This document shows positions 36,521 to 44,426 of a stretch of DNA of 64,000 nt, one piece after another (position 1 is the stretch's first letter; each line of letters opens with the position of its first letter). Origin of the DNA: Acidobacteriota bacterium (lineage in GTDB: Bacteria; Acidobacteriota; Vicinamibacteria; Vicinamibacterales; UBA8438); contig VXRJ01000010.1 in assembly GCA_009838525.1 (NCBI GenBank), forward strand, positions 160,520 through 224,519, read 5' to 3'. The notes under the pieces are model-generated. The model made no database searches. It saw only the letters and a program-made list of their open reading frames with translations, and was not told the origin of the DNA. The position numbers and the translations under genes are program-made.

Positions 36521-37045
36521 CTAGTCGTGGTTGCCGCCGTTGCCGCCGTTGCCGCCGTTGCCACCGTTGCCACCGTTGCCACCGTTGAGGCCGCGCACCT
36601 TCGGACCCAGCGCGAAGGTCATTGTCCCTTCGATGACCACATCATCGCCGACCCGGGCAAAACCCTTCAGGCGTCCCATGCGGCTTCGGAGCCGGACGAC
36701 CTCCGCTTCGATCACGACCACGTCGCCGGGGTGGACCGGCCGGTGGTAGCGAACCCGCTCGATGCCGGTGAAGAAAGGGAGCTTCTGCCGATTCTCCGGC
36801 TTGGCGAGAATCAGGATGGCGCCCACTTGCGCCACCGCCTCGGTCAGGATGGTCGGCGGGAGGACCGGCGTCCCGCCAGGGAGGGTCGAGAGGTAGCGTT
36901 CGTTCAGTGAGACGTTCTTGACGCCCACGATCCGCTTGTCCTGCTCGAACTCGGTGATCCGATCGACAAGGAGAAAGGGATAACGGTGCGGCAGAATCCG
37001 TTCGATGGCGGCGTTGTCGAGCGGGAGCGTCAGATAGCGGGTCAC
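36521..37045 (-). CDS. FabZ-like hotdog dehydratase homologue lacking the catalytic His
   Basis: A 174-residue hotdog-fold protein from GTG 37045. ILPHRYPFLLVDRITEFE and VKNVSLNE match FabZ closely, as do FFTGIERVRYHRPVHPGDVV and later strands. In the active site, E. coli FabZ has a G-H-F-P-G segment with the catalytic His; here the aligned segment is T-L-P-G-G with Leu55 at the His position. The acidic partner survives as Glu69 in ILTEAVAQ. The usual P-G-V-L is P-T-I-L. The C-terminus ends in six Asn-Gly-Gly repeats from a DNA minisatellite. It may bind acyl-ACP without dehydrating it, or use other chemistry. It should not be taken as the housekeeping FabZ. Confidence 0.82.
   Translation of the reverse strand: MTRYLTLPLDNAAIERILPHRYPFLLVDRITEFEQDKRIVGVKNVSLNERYLSTLPGGTPVLPPTILTEAVAQVGAILILAKPENRQKLPFFTGIERVRYHRPVHPGDVVVIEAEVVRLRSRMGRLKGFARVGDDVVIEGTMTFALGPKVRGLNGGNGGNGGNGGNGGNGGNHD
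36530..36583. repeat. 9-bp minisatellite, six units, coding
   Basis: Six tandem copies of GTTGCCRCC: three with G at the seventh base, then three with A. They lie in frame at the 3' end of the FabZ-like gene and encode Asn-Gly-Gly six times. Because the unit is nine bases, changes in copy number would lengthen or shorten the tail without a frameshift. Confidence 0.95.
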
Positions 37046-37406
37046 GGCGGAGAGTATATCGTCCCCGATCCCCGGTTGGAGGTCGTTCGGGAATAGTGTG
37101 AATGACCGCGCCGAGGTCCGAAGTTCGAACGGTTGCGGGATGCTCCCTTTTGCCAGCGCCTGCCTTGGTTACTGCATCCCGCAGGACCCCGGCGCGGCTG
37201 ACAGAAAGAAGAGCAAGTTCCGTGCCAGGACCGGGTGCTTCCTCCGCGATCGGGAATTGCCCCCGTGTCTACGGGCTGTTGTTGGATTCCCCGGCCCCGG
37301 AGAGGTGATTGGCGGTCGCGCGCCGGAGGATGCAGGTCTCCATTCCGGACGACACCGGTGACCTCTTCAGGTGACGGGAGCGTGGGGGTGCGGGCTGCCA
37401 GGCCGG
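37046..37406. other. 361-base intergenic region, no gene recognised
   Basis: Between the FabZ-like start and the GAF-protein stop, both on the minus strand. Only one element is clear: a minus-strand TATACT (37058 to 37053) seven bases before the FabZ-like GTG, fitting a leaderless promoter. AGTTCGAAC near 37122 resembles a tRNA T-loop, but no cloverleaf could be built around it. No terminator with a T-run was seen. Confidence 0.5.
37053..37058 (-). promoter_or_regulatory. -10 hexamer immediately before the FabZ-like gene (leaderless)
   Basis: Minus-strand TATACT is followed by seven bases and the GTG at 37045. No Shine-Dalgarno sequence fits between them. Confidence 0.45.
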
Positions 37407-38681
37407 TCAGGCGCGGGTGCGTCTCGCGGCCTCCGCGGCCGGATCCGCGGAGACAAGCGTCGCGAGCTGCGCGGCGACGATTTCGACGGTCGACTGCACC
37501 GCCTCGCTTCGTTCCCACCCGTCGTCCATCTCGAGTGAGAGCACTCCGCTGCAATGGTCCGGTGAGACCAGCGGCGCAACGATCGCGCCATAAGGGCCGT
37601 CACCGTTCGACGCAACGACGTGCATCCGACCGTCGCGCCAGGCGGCGGCCGTGGCGTTGTCACCGTCACACGGCAACGGACCGATCCGAGCAAGGGCCGC
37701 AGAGGAATATCCGTGACCGATCGCCGGGCGGAGAGCGTTGCCGGTCCCGTCGAGCACCCAGACGATGATGCCGCTCGCGTTCAGCATCTGAGCCGCCCTG
37801 GCAAGCAGCGCGGGCAGGTCCGCGGGGCTGTTCGACCGGACCAGATCCGTGCAGAGGTCAGCCGCTCGCTGCAGGTCGGGGGCCGGTTCGCGCGTCTCCA
37901 CCGCAGGCGCCGCTCCCGTCGCAGGAGAGGGAGGCGCCGCCTCCGAAGGACTGCTGTCGGCCACCTCGTGGAGGCCCAGCAAGTCCCCGGCGGCCCCCGC
38001 CGTAACGGAGCCAGCGGACGCATCTGCATCCGCGTCGTCAGCCGCAATCTCCCCGGCGTCCGCGCCAGCGTCCTCGTCCACCCGTGCAGCGCCGGCCCGC
38101 GGCAGCAGCAGCAGCACTACGAGAAGAACCACGCCGCCGCCGCCCGCCAGCAGGTTGCTCTCCGTCCTCCGCTCCGCCGCCGTGGCCGCCTGATGCGAAG
38201 CCCGCTCGGTGGCCCGGGCCCGTTCCAACTGATCCACTATCTCGCCTGTCAGCTCACTGGTGTCGGTGAAGATCAGATCGGAGGCGATGAGCGGGCGCTC
38301 CGCCAGCACGTGTTCTCGAATCTGGACATCCATCCGCTGCAGGGAAGCGATCATCGCCGCCGCATCGTTGAGGGCGGTGATCGCCCCACTCGCGGTCGCC
38401 TTGCCCGCCAGCCCCGATAGCTGATCACTGACCCCTTCGAACCGGCGGGTGACGTCCACCATCCCGGAGTTGATGTCCCGGCCGGCGGAGACGTATGCGC
38501 GCTGAGCGGTGCGCAATTCCCCGAGCGCCACCGTCAGCGCCCACGTGTCCGAGGTGAAGGCTTCCTCGGCCCGTCGATTCTCGGCAATGCGCTGTTCAGC
38601 GCGGAAGATCTCAAGAGACGCCGCGACAGCGGCCGCGAGCATGGCGACAACGAGGACCACTCTCAGCCACAGCCGACGCAT
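37407..38681 (-). CDS. Membrane sensor protein with cytoplasmic GAF domain
   Basis: A 424-residue protein from ATG 38681. A first membrane helix (about residues 6-22) is followed by some 155 residues of helical outer domain (ALGELRTAQRAYVSAGRDI and similar), reminiscent of CHASE3-type sensors. A second membrane helix follows (GVVLLVVLLLLP, near residue 190). Then comes a long Ala/Asp-rich linker and a GAF domain (about residues 270-410: LLARAAQMLNASGIIVWVLD, later GAIVAPLVSPDHCSGVLSLE). No kinase, cyclase or methyl-accepting output is present, so it must signal through a partner. No partner is identifiable here. Confidence 0.78.
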   Translation of the reverse strand: MRRLWLRVVLVVAMLAAAVAASLEIFRAEQRIAENRRAEEAFTSDTWALTVALGELRTAQRAYVSAGRDINSGMVDVTRRFEGVSDQLSGLAGKATASGAITALNDAAAMIASLQRMDVQIREHVLAERPLIASDLIFTDTSELTGEIVDQLERARATERASHQAATAAERRTESNLLAGGGGVVLLVVLLLLPRAGAARVDEDAGADAGEIAADDADADASAGSVTAGAAGDLLGLHEVADSSPSEAAPPSPATGAAPAVETREPAPDLQRAADLCTDLVRSNSPADLPALLARAAQMLNASGIIVWVLDGTGNALRPAIGHGYSSAALARIGPLPCDGDNATAAAWRDGRMHVVASNGDGPYGAIVAPLVSPDHCSGVLSLEMDDGWERSEAVQSTVEIVAAQLATLVSADPAAEAARRTRA

Positions 38682-38802
38682 CTAGGACCCCTATGATACC
38701 AGACCCGCACATATTGTGGTGTGGGACGTTCCGAACCCGCAGATGATGGGGGCATGCTGGCCCCTCATCTGCCGATAGGACGGAGAGGGCATCCGTATCG
38801 GC

Positions 38803-39699
38803 ATGCAGGCGGGGATCATCATCAATCCGGCGGCGGGGCGGAGTGGCGCGCGTCGGGCCGAGGCACACAGACGGCGTGCCGAAGCCGCGCTCGCGCGCTA
38901 CGGCGTCGCGGGGCAGGTTCGCCTGACCGAGCGCCGGGGCAGCGCCCGCACCCTGGCCCGCTCGATGCTCGACGCCGGGGCCGGCACTGTCGTGGCGTGG
39001 GGCGGCGACGGGACGATCAATGAAGTGGCGTCGGAGGTAAGGGCGGCCGGCGCCTCGCTTGGCGTCGTCCCCGGCGGGTCGGGTAACGGCTTTGCGCAGG
39101 GGCTCGGTCTCGTCCGGCCACCGGAGGAGGCGCTTCGAATCGCACTGACCGGAGACGAGCGGGTGATCGATACGGGAACGATCGACGAACGGCTCTTTGT
39201 GAACGTCGCCGGGATCGGCTTCGATGCACATCTCGCTGGCGTCTTCAACGACCTGACGACGCGCGGGCCGGTGGCCTACTTCCGCGCCGGCCTTCGCGAA
39301 CTGCTGAGCTACCGCGCCGTGCGCTACACGGTACGGACCGCCGATGCGACGATCGAGGCGGCGGCGTACCTGCTGGCAATCGCGAACGGTCCGACTTACG
39401 GAGCCGGCATGATGATCGCGCCGGGTGCGCGCGCGGACGACGGATTGCTGGACCTGATCGTCGTGCCGGAACGATCGCTGCCCTGGCTGCTGTGGCATCT
39501 GCCTTACCTGTTCGCGGGCCGGGCCGACCGGGTCCCCGGCGTGCGCCACCTGCCGGAATCGTCAATCGAGATCGAGGGCGACGGCCCCCTGGTGTTTCAC
39601 GTCGACGGCGAGGTGTACGCCGCGCGTGGCGGCGGCCTACGCGTCAGCGTTAATCGCTCGTCGCTACGGGTGCGGGTGCCGGCGCAGCGCCGGGCCTGA
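38803..39699 (+). CDS. Diacylglycerol kinase-family lipid kinase
   Basis: A 298-residue protein from ATG 38803. GIIINPAAGRSGARR is the N-terminal phosphate-binding strand-loop. VVAWGGDGTINEVASEV holds the GGDGT nucleotide motif, and GVVPGGSGNGFAQGLGL is the second conserved loop. The C-terminal beta domain ends around PLVFHVDGEVYAARGGGLRV. The family (DagK/YegS/BmrU-like) phosphorylates diacylglycerol or related lipids. Its last 50 bases overlap the convergent 3' end of dsbD, so the two mRNAs are complementary there. Confidence 0.9.
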   Translation: MQAGIIINPAAGRSGARRAEAHRRRAEAALARYGVAGQVRLTERRGSARTLARSMLDAGAGTVVAWGGDGTINEVASEVRAAGASLGVVPGGSGNGFAQGLGLVRPPEEALRIALTGDERVIDTGTIDERLFVNVAGIGFDAHLAGVFNDLTTRGPVAYFRAGLRELLSYRAVRYTVRTADATIEAAAYLLAIANGPTYGAGMMIAPGARADDGLLDLIVVPERSLPWLLWHLPYLFAGRADRVPGVRHLPESSIEIEGDGPLVFHVDGEVYAARGGGLRVSVNRSSLRVRVPAQRRA

Positions 39700-41476
39700 G
39701 AATCGCGTACGCCGGCAGCCCGATCGCTTCGAGCCTTTCCATCACCTCGCGCGCGGGAGAGGAACCGAGGTCTTCCGCCTGGAACTTGACCTTGACGTAG
39801 CCGTCGAGCGCATCCTGTACGCCGTCGGCCTTCAGCGTGGTCCGGTCCATCGTCAGGCAGTTCTTGCACCAGGTGGCCCAGATGTCGAGGAGCACCGGTT
39901 TCTCTTCCGTTTCCGCCGCCGCCAGGCCGAGGTCGAGCGATGGGTACCACCCTTCCGCGATCAGTTCCTGCACGCTCTCCGCCACGAGATCCGGATCGAC
40001 CCAGCGCTGGCTGAACAGCCCGTACGACAGGTAGCCGTAGTAGATGGCGGTTCCCAGGATGAACACGCCGAACGCCTGCTTGACCCGTACCATCCAGGGT
40101 CCCGGCTTCGGCAGCGCGGTCAGCCCCGCGCCGGCTATCGGCCAGGGGATTGCCATGCCGACCCCCAGGATGAAGGGCAAGGCCAGCGCCAGCGTGACAC
40201 CGGTGCCGTACAGGTTGCTCGAAAAGACGATCACCTGAATGACGACCGGCGCGACGCACGCACCCGCGAGCAGCGCCGCCACGGCACCCATGCCGAATGC
40301 CAGCAGGAACGTTCCCTGCCCCGATCCTCCGCCCGGCAAACGGCTCTGCAGGCTGGAGAAATCGATGGTCACGACGTCGAACATCGCCAGCGCCAGAACC
40401 ACGAAGAGCAGCGCGATGCCGAGGTTGAACCAGGGGGACGCGTTGATCGTCCCGAACGTGCCCGCCGTCAGGATCACCGCGAGCCCGAGGCCTCCGTAGA
40501 CAATCGCCATCGCCGCGCCGTACGCGCTTCCAAGCGCGAAGCCACGCCAGCGCGAGGAGGCGCGCGCGCCCGCGCCGATGATGGCGAGGTTGATCGGAAT
40601 CATCGGCAGGACGCACGGGGTGAGGTTGAGCGCCAGCCCGCCCAGCAGGATCAGCGCGAGTATCGCGAAGGGCCCGCGTCCTTCGAACCAGCCGCGCTCC
40701 GCTTCGCCCGTTTCCGCTCGCCGGATGAACTCGAGGAACTGCTCCTCGTCCAGGTAGCCGCCGGCGGTGGCCAGGACGTCGAATCGACCGAACCGGTCAA
40801 GCGCCGCCTCACCGTCGACGGAGACGCCGTCGACCGGTGCGGCCGTGGGAGAAGTTGTCCCGGGAGCGGGTGGGACGGGCGGATCCGTGAAGTTCATTCC
40901 CGCGAAGAGCGCTGCCTGCGCTGTCTGGGCGGGCGTGGCTTCCGCCGCCGCAACCCGCACCGGGAAGCTCACCTCGGCGGTCGCGGGGATGTAGCACATC
41001 CTCTCGTCGCACGCCTGGTAGCGGAGCGTCCCCGGCACCACGTAGTCCCCCGGCGCGAGGTCCCCGGCGACGGCGAACGACGCCCCAATCACGAACTCTT
41101 CCTCGAAAACCGCGAGGGGCTTCTCCGCGCCCTGCTGTTCCAGCAGGATCGGCTCCGGCCAGGCGAGGCCATCGACTGCGATCCCCTCGGGGGGATCAAG
41201 CGTCAGGACAGTCGGAATCAGAAAGTCCTCTAACGGCGCCTCCGAGTTCACGTGGAGGCCACGCCCGGTTGGCGACAGGGTCGCGTCGAGAGCTGCGCGG
41301 TAGCTCGATCCGGCTGGCGCGACGTCGGTCTCACCCACCGTCTCGATATCGATGGAGATCCGCATCACCTGCGCCGATGCCGACGTCGCACCGCCCAGCG
41401 CGAGCGCCACGAGCGTTGCCGGCAGCAGCGAGAGCAGACGATTCCGGCCCGGGAGTCCGTTCAGAGAGCCAGCCAT
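39650..41476 (-). CDS. dsbD: Thiol:disulfide interchange protein DsbD
   Basis: DsbD passes electrons from cytoplasmic thioredoxin across the membrane to periplasmic thiol proteins. The 608-residue protein from ATG 41476 has a signal peptide and three parts: an N-terminal alpha domain with YQACDERMCYIP; a multi-pass beta domain with NLTPCVLPMIPINLAI and LLAGACVAPVVIQVIVF, each with the redox Cys beside Pro; and a C-terminal thioredoxin domain with LLDIWATWCKNCLTMDR. All three Cys pairs are intact. It lies after the M1-like peptidase on the same strand. A hairpin covers the segment just upstream of its start. Confidence 0.93.
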   Translation of the reverse strand: MAGSLNGLPGRNRLLSLLPATLVALALGGATSASAQVMRISIDIETVGETDVAPAGSSYRAALDATLSPTGRGLHVNSEAPLEDFLIPTVLTLDPPEGIAVDGLAWPEPILLEQQGAEKPLAVFEEEFVIGASFAVAGDLAPGDYVVPGTLRYQACDERMCYIPATAEVSFPVRVAAAEATPAQTAQAALFAGMNFTDPPVPPAPGTTSPTAAPVDGVSVDGEAALDRFGRFDVLATAGGYLDEEQFLEFIRRAETGEAERGWFEGRGPFAILALILLGGLALNLTPCVLPMIPINLAIIGAGARASSRWRGFALGSAYGAAMAIVYGGLGLAVILTAGTFGTINASPWFNLGIALLFVVLALAMFDVVTIDFSSLQSRLPGGGSGQGTFLLAFGMGAVAALLAGACVAPVVIQVIVFSSNLYGTGVTLALALPFILGVGMAIPWPIAGAGLTALPKPGPWMVRVKQAFGVFILGTAIYYGYLSYGLFSQRWVDPDLVAESVQELIAEGWYPSLDLGLAAAETEEKPVLLDIWATWCKNCLTMDRTTLKADGVQDALDGYVKVKFQAEDLGSSPAREVMERLEAIGLPAYAILRPGAAPAPAPVATSD

Positions 41477-41486
41477 CGGTAACTGA

Positions 41487-41504
41487 TGATCCTACCAAGG
41501 ATCA
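41487..41504. promoter_or_regulatory. Perfect 7-bp hairpin just upstream of dsbD
   Basis: TGATCCT (41487-41493), loop ACCA, AGGATCA (41498-41504). On the dsbD mRNA it lies 10-27 bases before the ATG and buries the only AGGA-like ribosome site in the stem. It could control translation of dsbD or be an operator. There is no T-run. Confidence 0.45.
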
Positions 41505-41510
41505 CGGTTG

Positions 41511-44423
41511 CTAATCGATGTCGACGAGCGCCGCCCGATCGTCGTTCACTTCCACGTTGCGGAGATCGCCCCGTAGCGGCCGGCGCAGCTCGGTCACCTC
41601 GCCGACGACGTGCGCGACGAGGGTCTCGTCCGGCGCACCGCGGTATTGCAGCGTCACGCTCACCGGGAACTCGAAGAGTTTCCCACGTTGCTCGAACCGG
41701 AGCACGACTTCGTTCTCGCCACCGGCGCGCGCCTCCGTCCGGTAGTTGAACGTGACGTCCGGCAGGTCGTCTTCCTGGATCCAGCGCTCGAAGAACTCCT
41801 CCAGCGGCCGGCCCGATTCCGCCTCGAACGCCCGGATCAGGTCGTCGGTTCCCGCCTTCTGGAACCGCATCTCGTAGTAGAAGCGTCGCAGGCCGGCGAA
41901 GAAGGCATCGTCGCCGATGGTGCGCCGCAGCATGTGGAGCACGAGCGCCGCCTTGTTGTAGACGAGGGCGCGGAAGACGCGGGGTTCATCTTCGATCCGC
42001 CCGAGTCGGTTTCCGAGGTACACCGGGCCCTGATCGGAGTGGCGAAGGCTCCAGCGATGCATCTGGGCGATCACGTCCTCGAACGCTTCCGCACCGAGGG
42101 TGTGTTCGGCGTAGAGCGCCGCGAAGTACTGGGCAAGCCCCTCGCTAAGCCAGTGTTCGTGGTAATTCTTCCACCCGACCGCCTGTCCCCACCACTGGTG
42201 CGCCAGTTCGTGCGCCACGAAGAAGGAGGGATAGCCGCTGAAGGCGACAGGGTCGGTCCGCCACGACAGAATGTTGCCCACCGCACGGGGCAGGGGCTGA
42301 TTCAGGACCGCGAAGTAAGCGGGGCTGTGGCCTCCGGGGAGAAGTGCGTCGGTCAGCAGCAGCGTGAACGTCGGGTAGGGCATTTCCCCGATAATCGATC
42401 CGTAATAGCTGAGAATGGCCTCGGCTTCGGCGTAAAACTCGTCAATCCGACCGCGGGTTCGCTGGTTCGAGACGACCGAGAGTCGGACACCGTCGTACGA
42501 TACGCCGCGGCGGTTGTCGGCCACGTCCACGGCCGGGGCATCGGCCGCCAGCCTGGCGGGCACGTCGCGCGGTGCGATGGCGTCATCGCCGGCCGGAGGC
42601 GGGTCGGGCGACGCGAACCGGCTGATCACTGCGGAGAGATACCGTGCCGGTTGCAACGTCACGAAACGAACGCTTCGCCAGTCGTCGCCCGCATCCTCGG
42701 TGGCAGCCGCCGCGGCTTCGGTCGGCCCATCTTCTTCCGGCACGCCACTCGCGACGATGGCGTAATCAGCCGGCACCGAAAGGTCCATCGTGGCCGTCGC
42801 ATAGTCCGACACGCTCGCCTGCGGATACCAGTAGCTGTTGTTGCTGTAAATGTAGCGCGGCGCCGAAATCCCGAATGGCGATATGTTGTCGACGAAGATC
42901 TGTTGCCGACCGAGCCAGTTTTCCTCGAGTTCCTGCGCCTGGAGCACGCCCGAGTACCGGACGTCGAGAACGAACTCCGTGCCCACGGGCGGCGAGCCGG
43001 CCGGGAGGCTCACCACGACGTTGTCGCGCTCCGGTACCCGGAAGAAGAGGAGTGGGCCCAGCTGATCCGACACGATCGAGTGGACGTCGAGTTCGGCGGC
43101 CAGGCGGAGCGTCAGCGACGCCACGTTCGACCCGGTAATCCGTACGGCAAGCCGGGTGCGCCCGCGGATGAAACAGCCGACCAATACCGGCCGCGCGCTC
43201 AGGCTTGCCCGCCTGACGCCCTGCGGTTCGAACGACGCGGTAATGGAGTAGTCGCGCACGTCGTACTCCTGGGTGTCGTCCTCGCTGAAGTAGCGGTCGC
43301 GGGTCGCCCGTTTCTCGGCCGAGGGGTAGAGTGCAATGATGGTCTGCGTCTCCCGCTCGTATAGCGAGACATCTTCCGGCTGACCCATCGACTGTGCGAA
43401 CGTGAGGGTGCCGTAGCGCTCCGTCACGATCTCGGAGACGATGTCGCCGGCACTCGGCGTCAGTGACCAGGTCCGATCGCTCAGATCGCTCAGGTCGATG
43501 CCGAACGACAGCGGAACGAACTCGCTGAACAGCTCTTGCGCCCGCTCGAAGTCGCCTTGCCGTGCCGCCCCGGCGACCAACGCCGGGTACGACACGCGGC
43601 TGGCGAACGTGAGTGGATTCAGCCGCACGTAGGCGGCCGACAGTTCGGCTTCGAGCGCGTCGCGGCCGGAGAGGATCCGGACCTGACCCCGTTCCGCTTC
43701 CGGCTGCGGAGAAAAAGTCAGCACGCCGTCGCCGAGAAGCATCAGGGCGGTCACCTCTCCCGCTTGCGTCTCAGCCACGAAGGCGAAGCCGTTCGTCATC
43801 CGCAGCGTCATGTCCTCGCCCGACACCACCAGGCCCGCGGCGTTGTACGCGAGATCCGGCCGGAGCGCGAGGTGAACCAGGCCCGAGATGGCGTCTACTT
43901 CTTCAAGGGCCGCTATGCGCCAGTCGCCTGGCGCGGCCCGCGCGTCATCCGATGCGGCTCCGTCCGGCGGTGTGTCGTCCAGTGTCCGGTGGGCGCCGGG
44001 AGCGCGGATCACCTCGATACGCCACGTGCGGAGCAGTCCGGCCATCCCCTGCTCCGTGAAGACTTCAACCGTCAGTTCGTAGCGTTCGGGCTCGGAATCG
44101 CTGCCATCGGTCTCGGTCTCCGAGTCGCCTTCGACCGGCCGGAGAAGGCGCGACCGTACGGCTGCCGCGTCGACCGTGCGCAGGAACATCCGGTTGGCGA
44201 GAGTTCGCGTCGCGTCGGGGTCCGCGCCGTCCGCGACCAGGGCGAGGAAGGCATCCGGATCGCCGGCGCGCACCGCCGTCTCGATGCGTTCGACGAGCGG
44301 GTCCAGCTCCTCCATCGACGGCGGCGCCGTCCCCGACTGGGCTGACGCCGTGCCCGCCATCGCCAGCCAGCACGCCACGAGGCATGCTGCGGCCGGCACC
44401 ATGGTGGCGCGGCACGTGATCAT
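41511..44423 (-). CDS. Exported M1-family (gluzincin) metallopeptidase
   Basis: A 970-residue protein from ATG 44423, preceded by GGAGGG and carrying a signal peptide (ACLVACWLAMAGTASAQ). About 500 residues of poorly conserved N-terminal sequence come first, much longer than in typical M1 enzymes. A beta domain follows, and then the catalytic region FFVAHELAHQWWGQAVGWKN, with the third zinc ligand Glu 18 residues after the motif in HWLSEGLAQYF. The usual substrate-binding GxMEN motif is not seen; the aligned place reads GGHSPAYFAVLNQPLP. Zinc-dependent peptidase chemistry is likely, but a standard aminopeptidase specificity is doubtful. Confidence 0.85.
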   Translation of the reverse strand: MITCRATMVPAAACLVACWLAMAGTASAQSGTAPPSMEELDPLVERIETAVRAGDPDAFLALVADGADPDATRTLANRMFLRTVDAAAVRSRLLRPVEGDSETETDGSDSEPERYELTVEVFTEQGMAGLLRTWRIEVIRAPGAHRTLDDTPPDGAASDDARAAPGDWRIAALEEVDAISGLVHLALRPDLAYNAAGLVVSGEDMTLRMTNGFAFVAETQAGEVTALMLLGDGVLTFSPQPEAERGQVRILSGRDALEAELSAAYVRLNPLTFASRVSYPALVAGAARQGDFERAQELFSEFVPLSFGIDLSDLSDRTWSLTPSAGDIVSEIVTERYGTLTFAQSMGQPEDVSLYERETQTIIALYPSAEKRATRDRYFSEDDTQEYDVRDYSITASFEPQGVRRASLSARPVLVGCFIRGRTRLAVRITGSNVASLTLRLAAELDVHSIVSDQLGPLLFFRVPERDNVVVSLPAGSPPVGTEFVLDVRYSGVLQAQELEENWLGRQQIFVDNISPFGISAPRYIYSNNSYWYPQASVSDYATATMDLSVPADYAIVASGVPEEDGPTEAAAAATEDAGDDWRSVRFVTLQPARYLSAVISRFASPDPPPAGDDAIAPRDVPARLAADAPAVDVADNRRGVSYDGVRLSVVSNQRTRGRIDEFYAEAEAILSYYGSIIGEMPYPTFTLLLTDALLPGGHSPAYFAVLNQPLPRAVGNILSWRTDPVAFSGYPSFFVAHELAHQWWGQAVGWKNYHEHWLSEGLAQYFAALYAEHTLGAEAFEDVIAQMHRWSLRHSDQGPVYLGNRLGRIEDEPRVFRALVYNKAALVLHMLRRTIGDDAFFAGLRRFYYEMRFQKAGTDDLIRAFEAESGRPLEEFFERWIQEDDLPDVTFNYRTEARAGGENEVVLRFEQRGKLFEFPVSVTLQYRGAPDETLVAHVVGEVTELRRPLRGDLRNVEVNDDRAALVDID

Positions 44424-44426
44424 GGG

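Noticed and set aside
36530-36583. Tandem repeat considered as a CRISPR-like array
   Set aside because: The units are 9 bases with no spacers and lie inside a reading frame.
37110-37200. Possible tRNA around the AGTTCGAAC sequence
   Set aside because: No acceptor, D or anticodon stems could be paired around the T-loop-like sequence.
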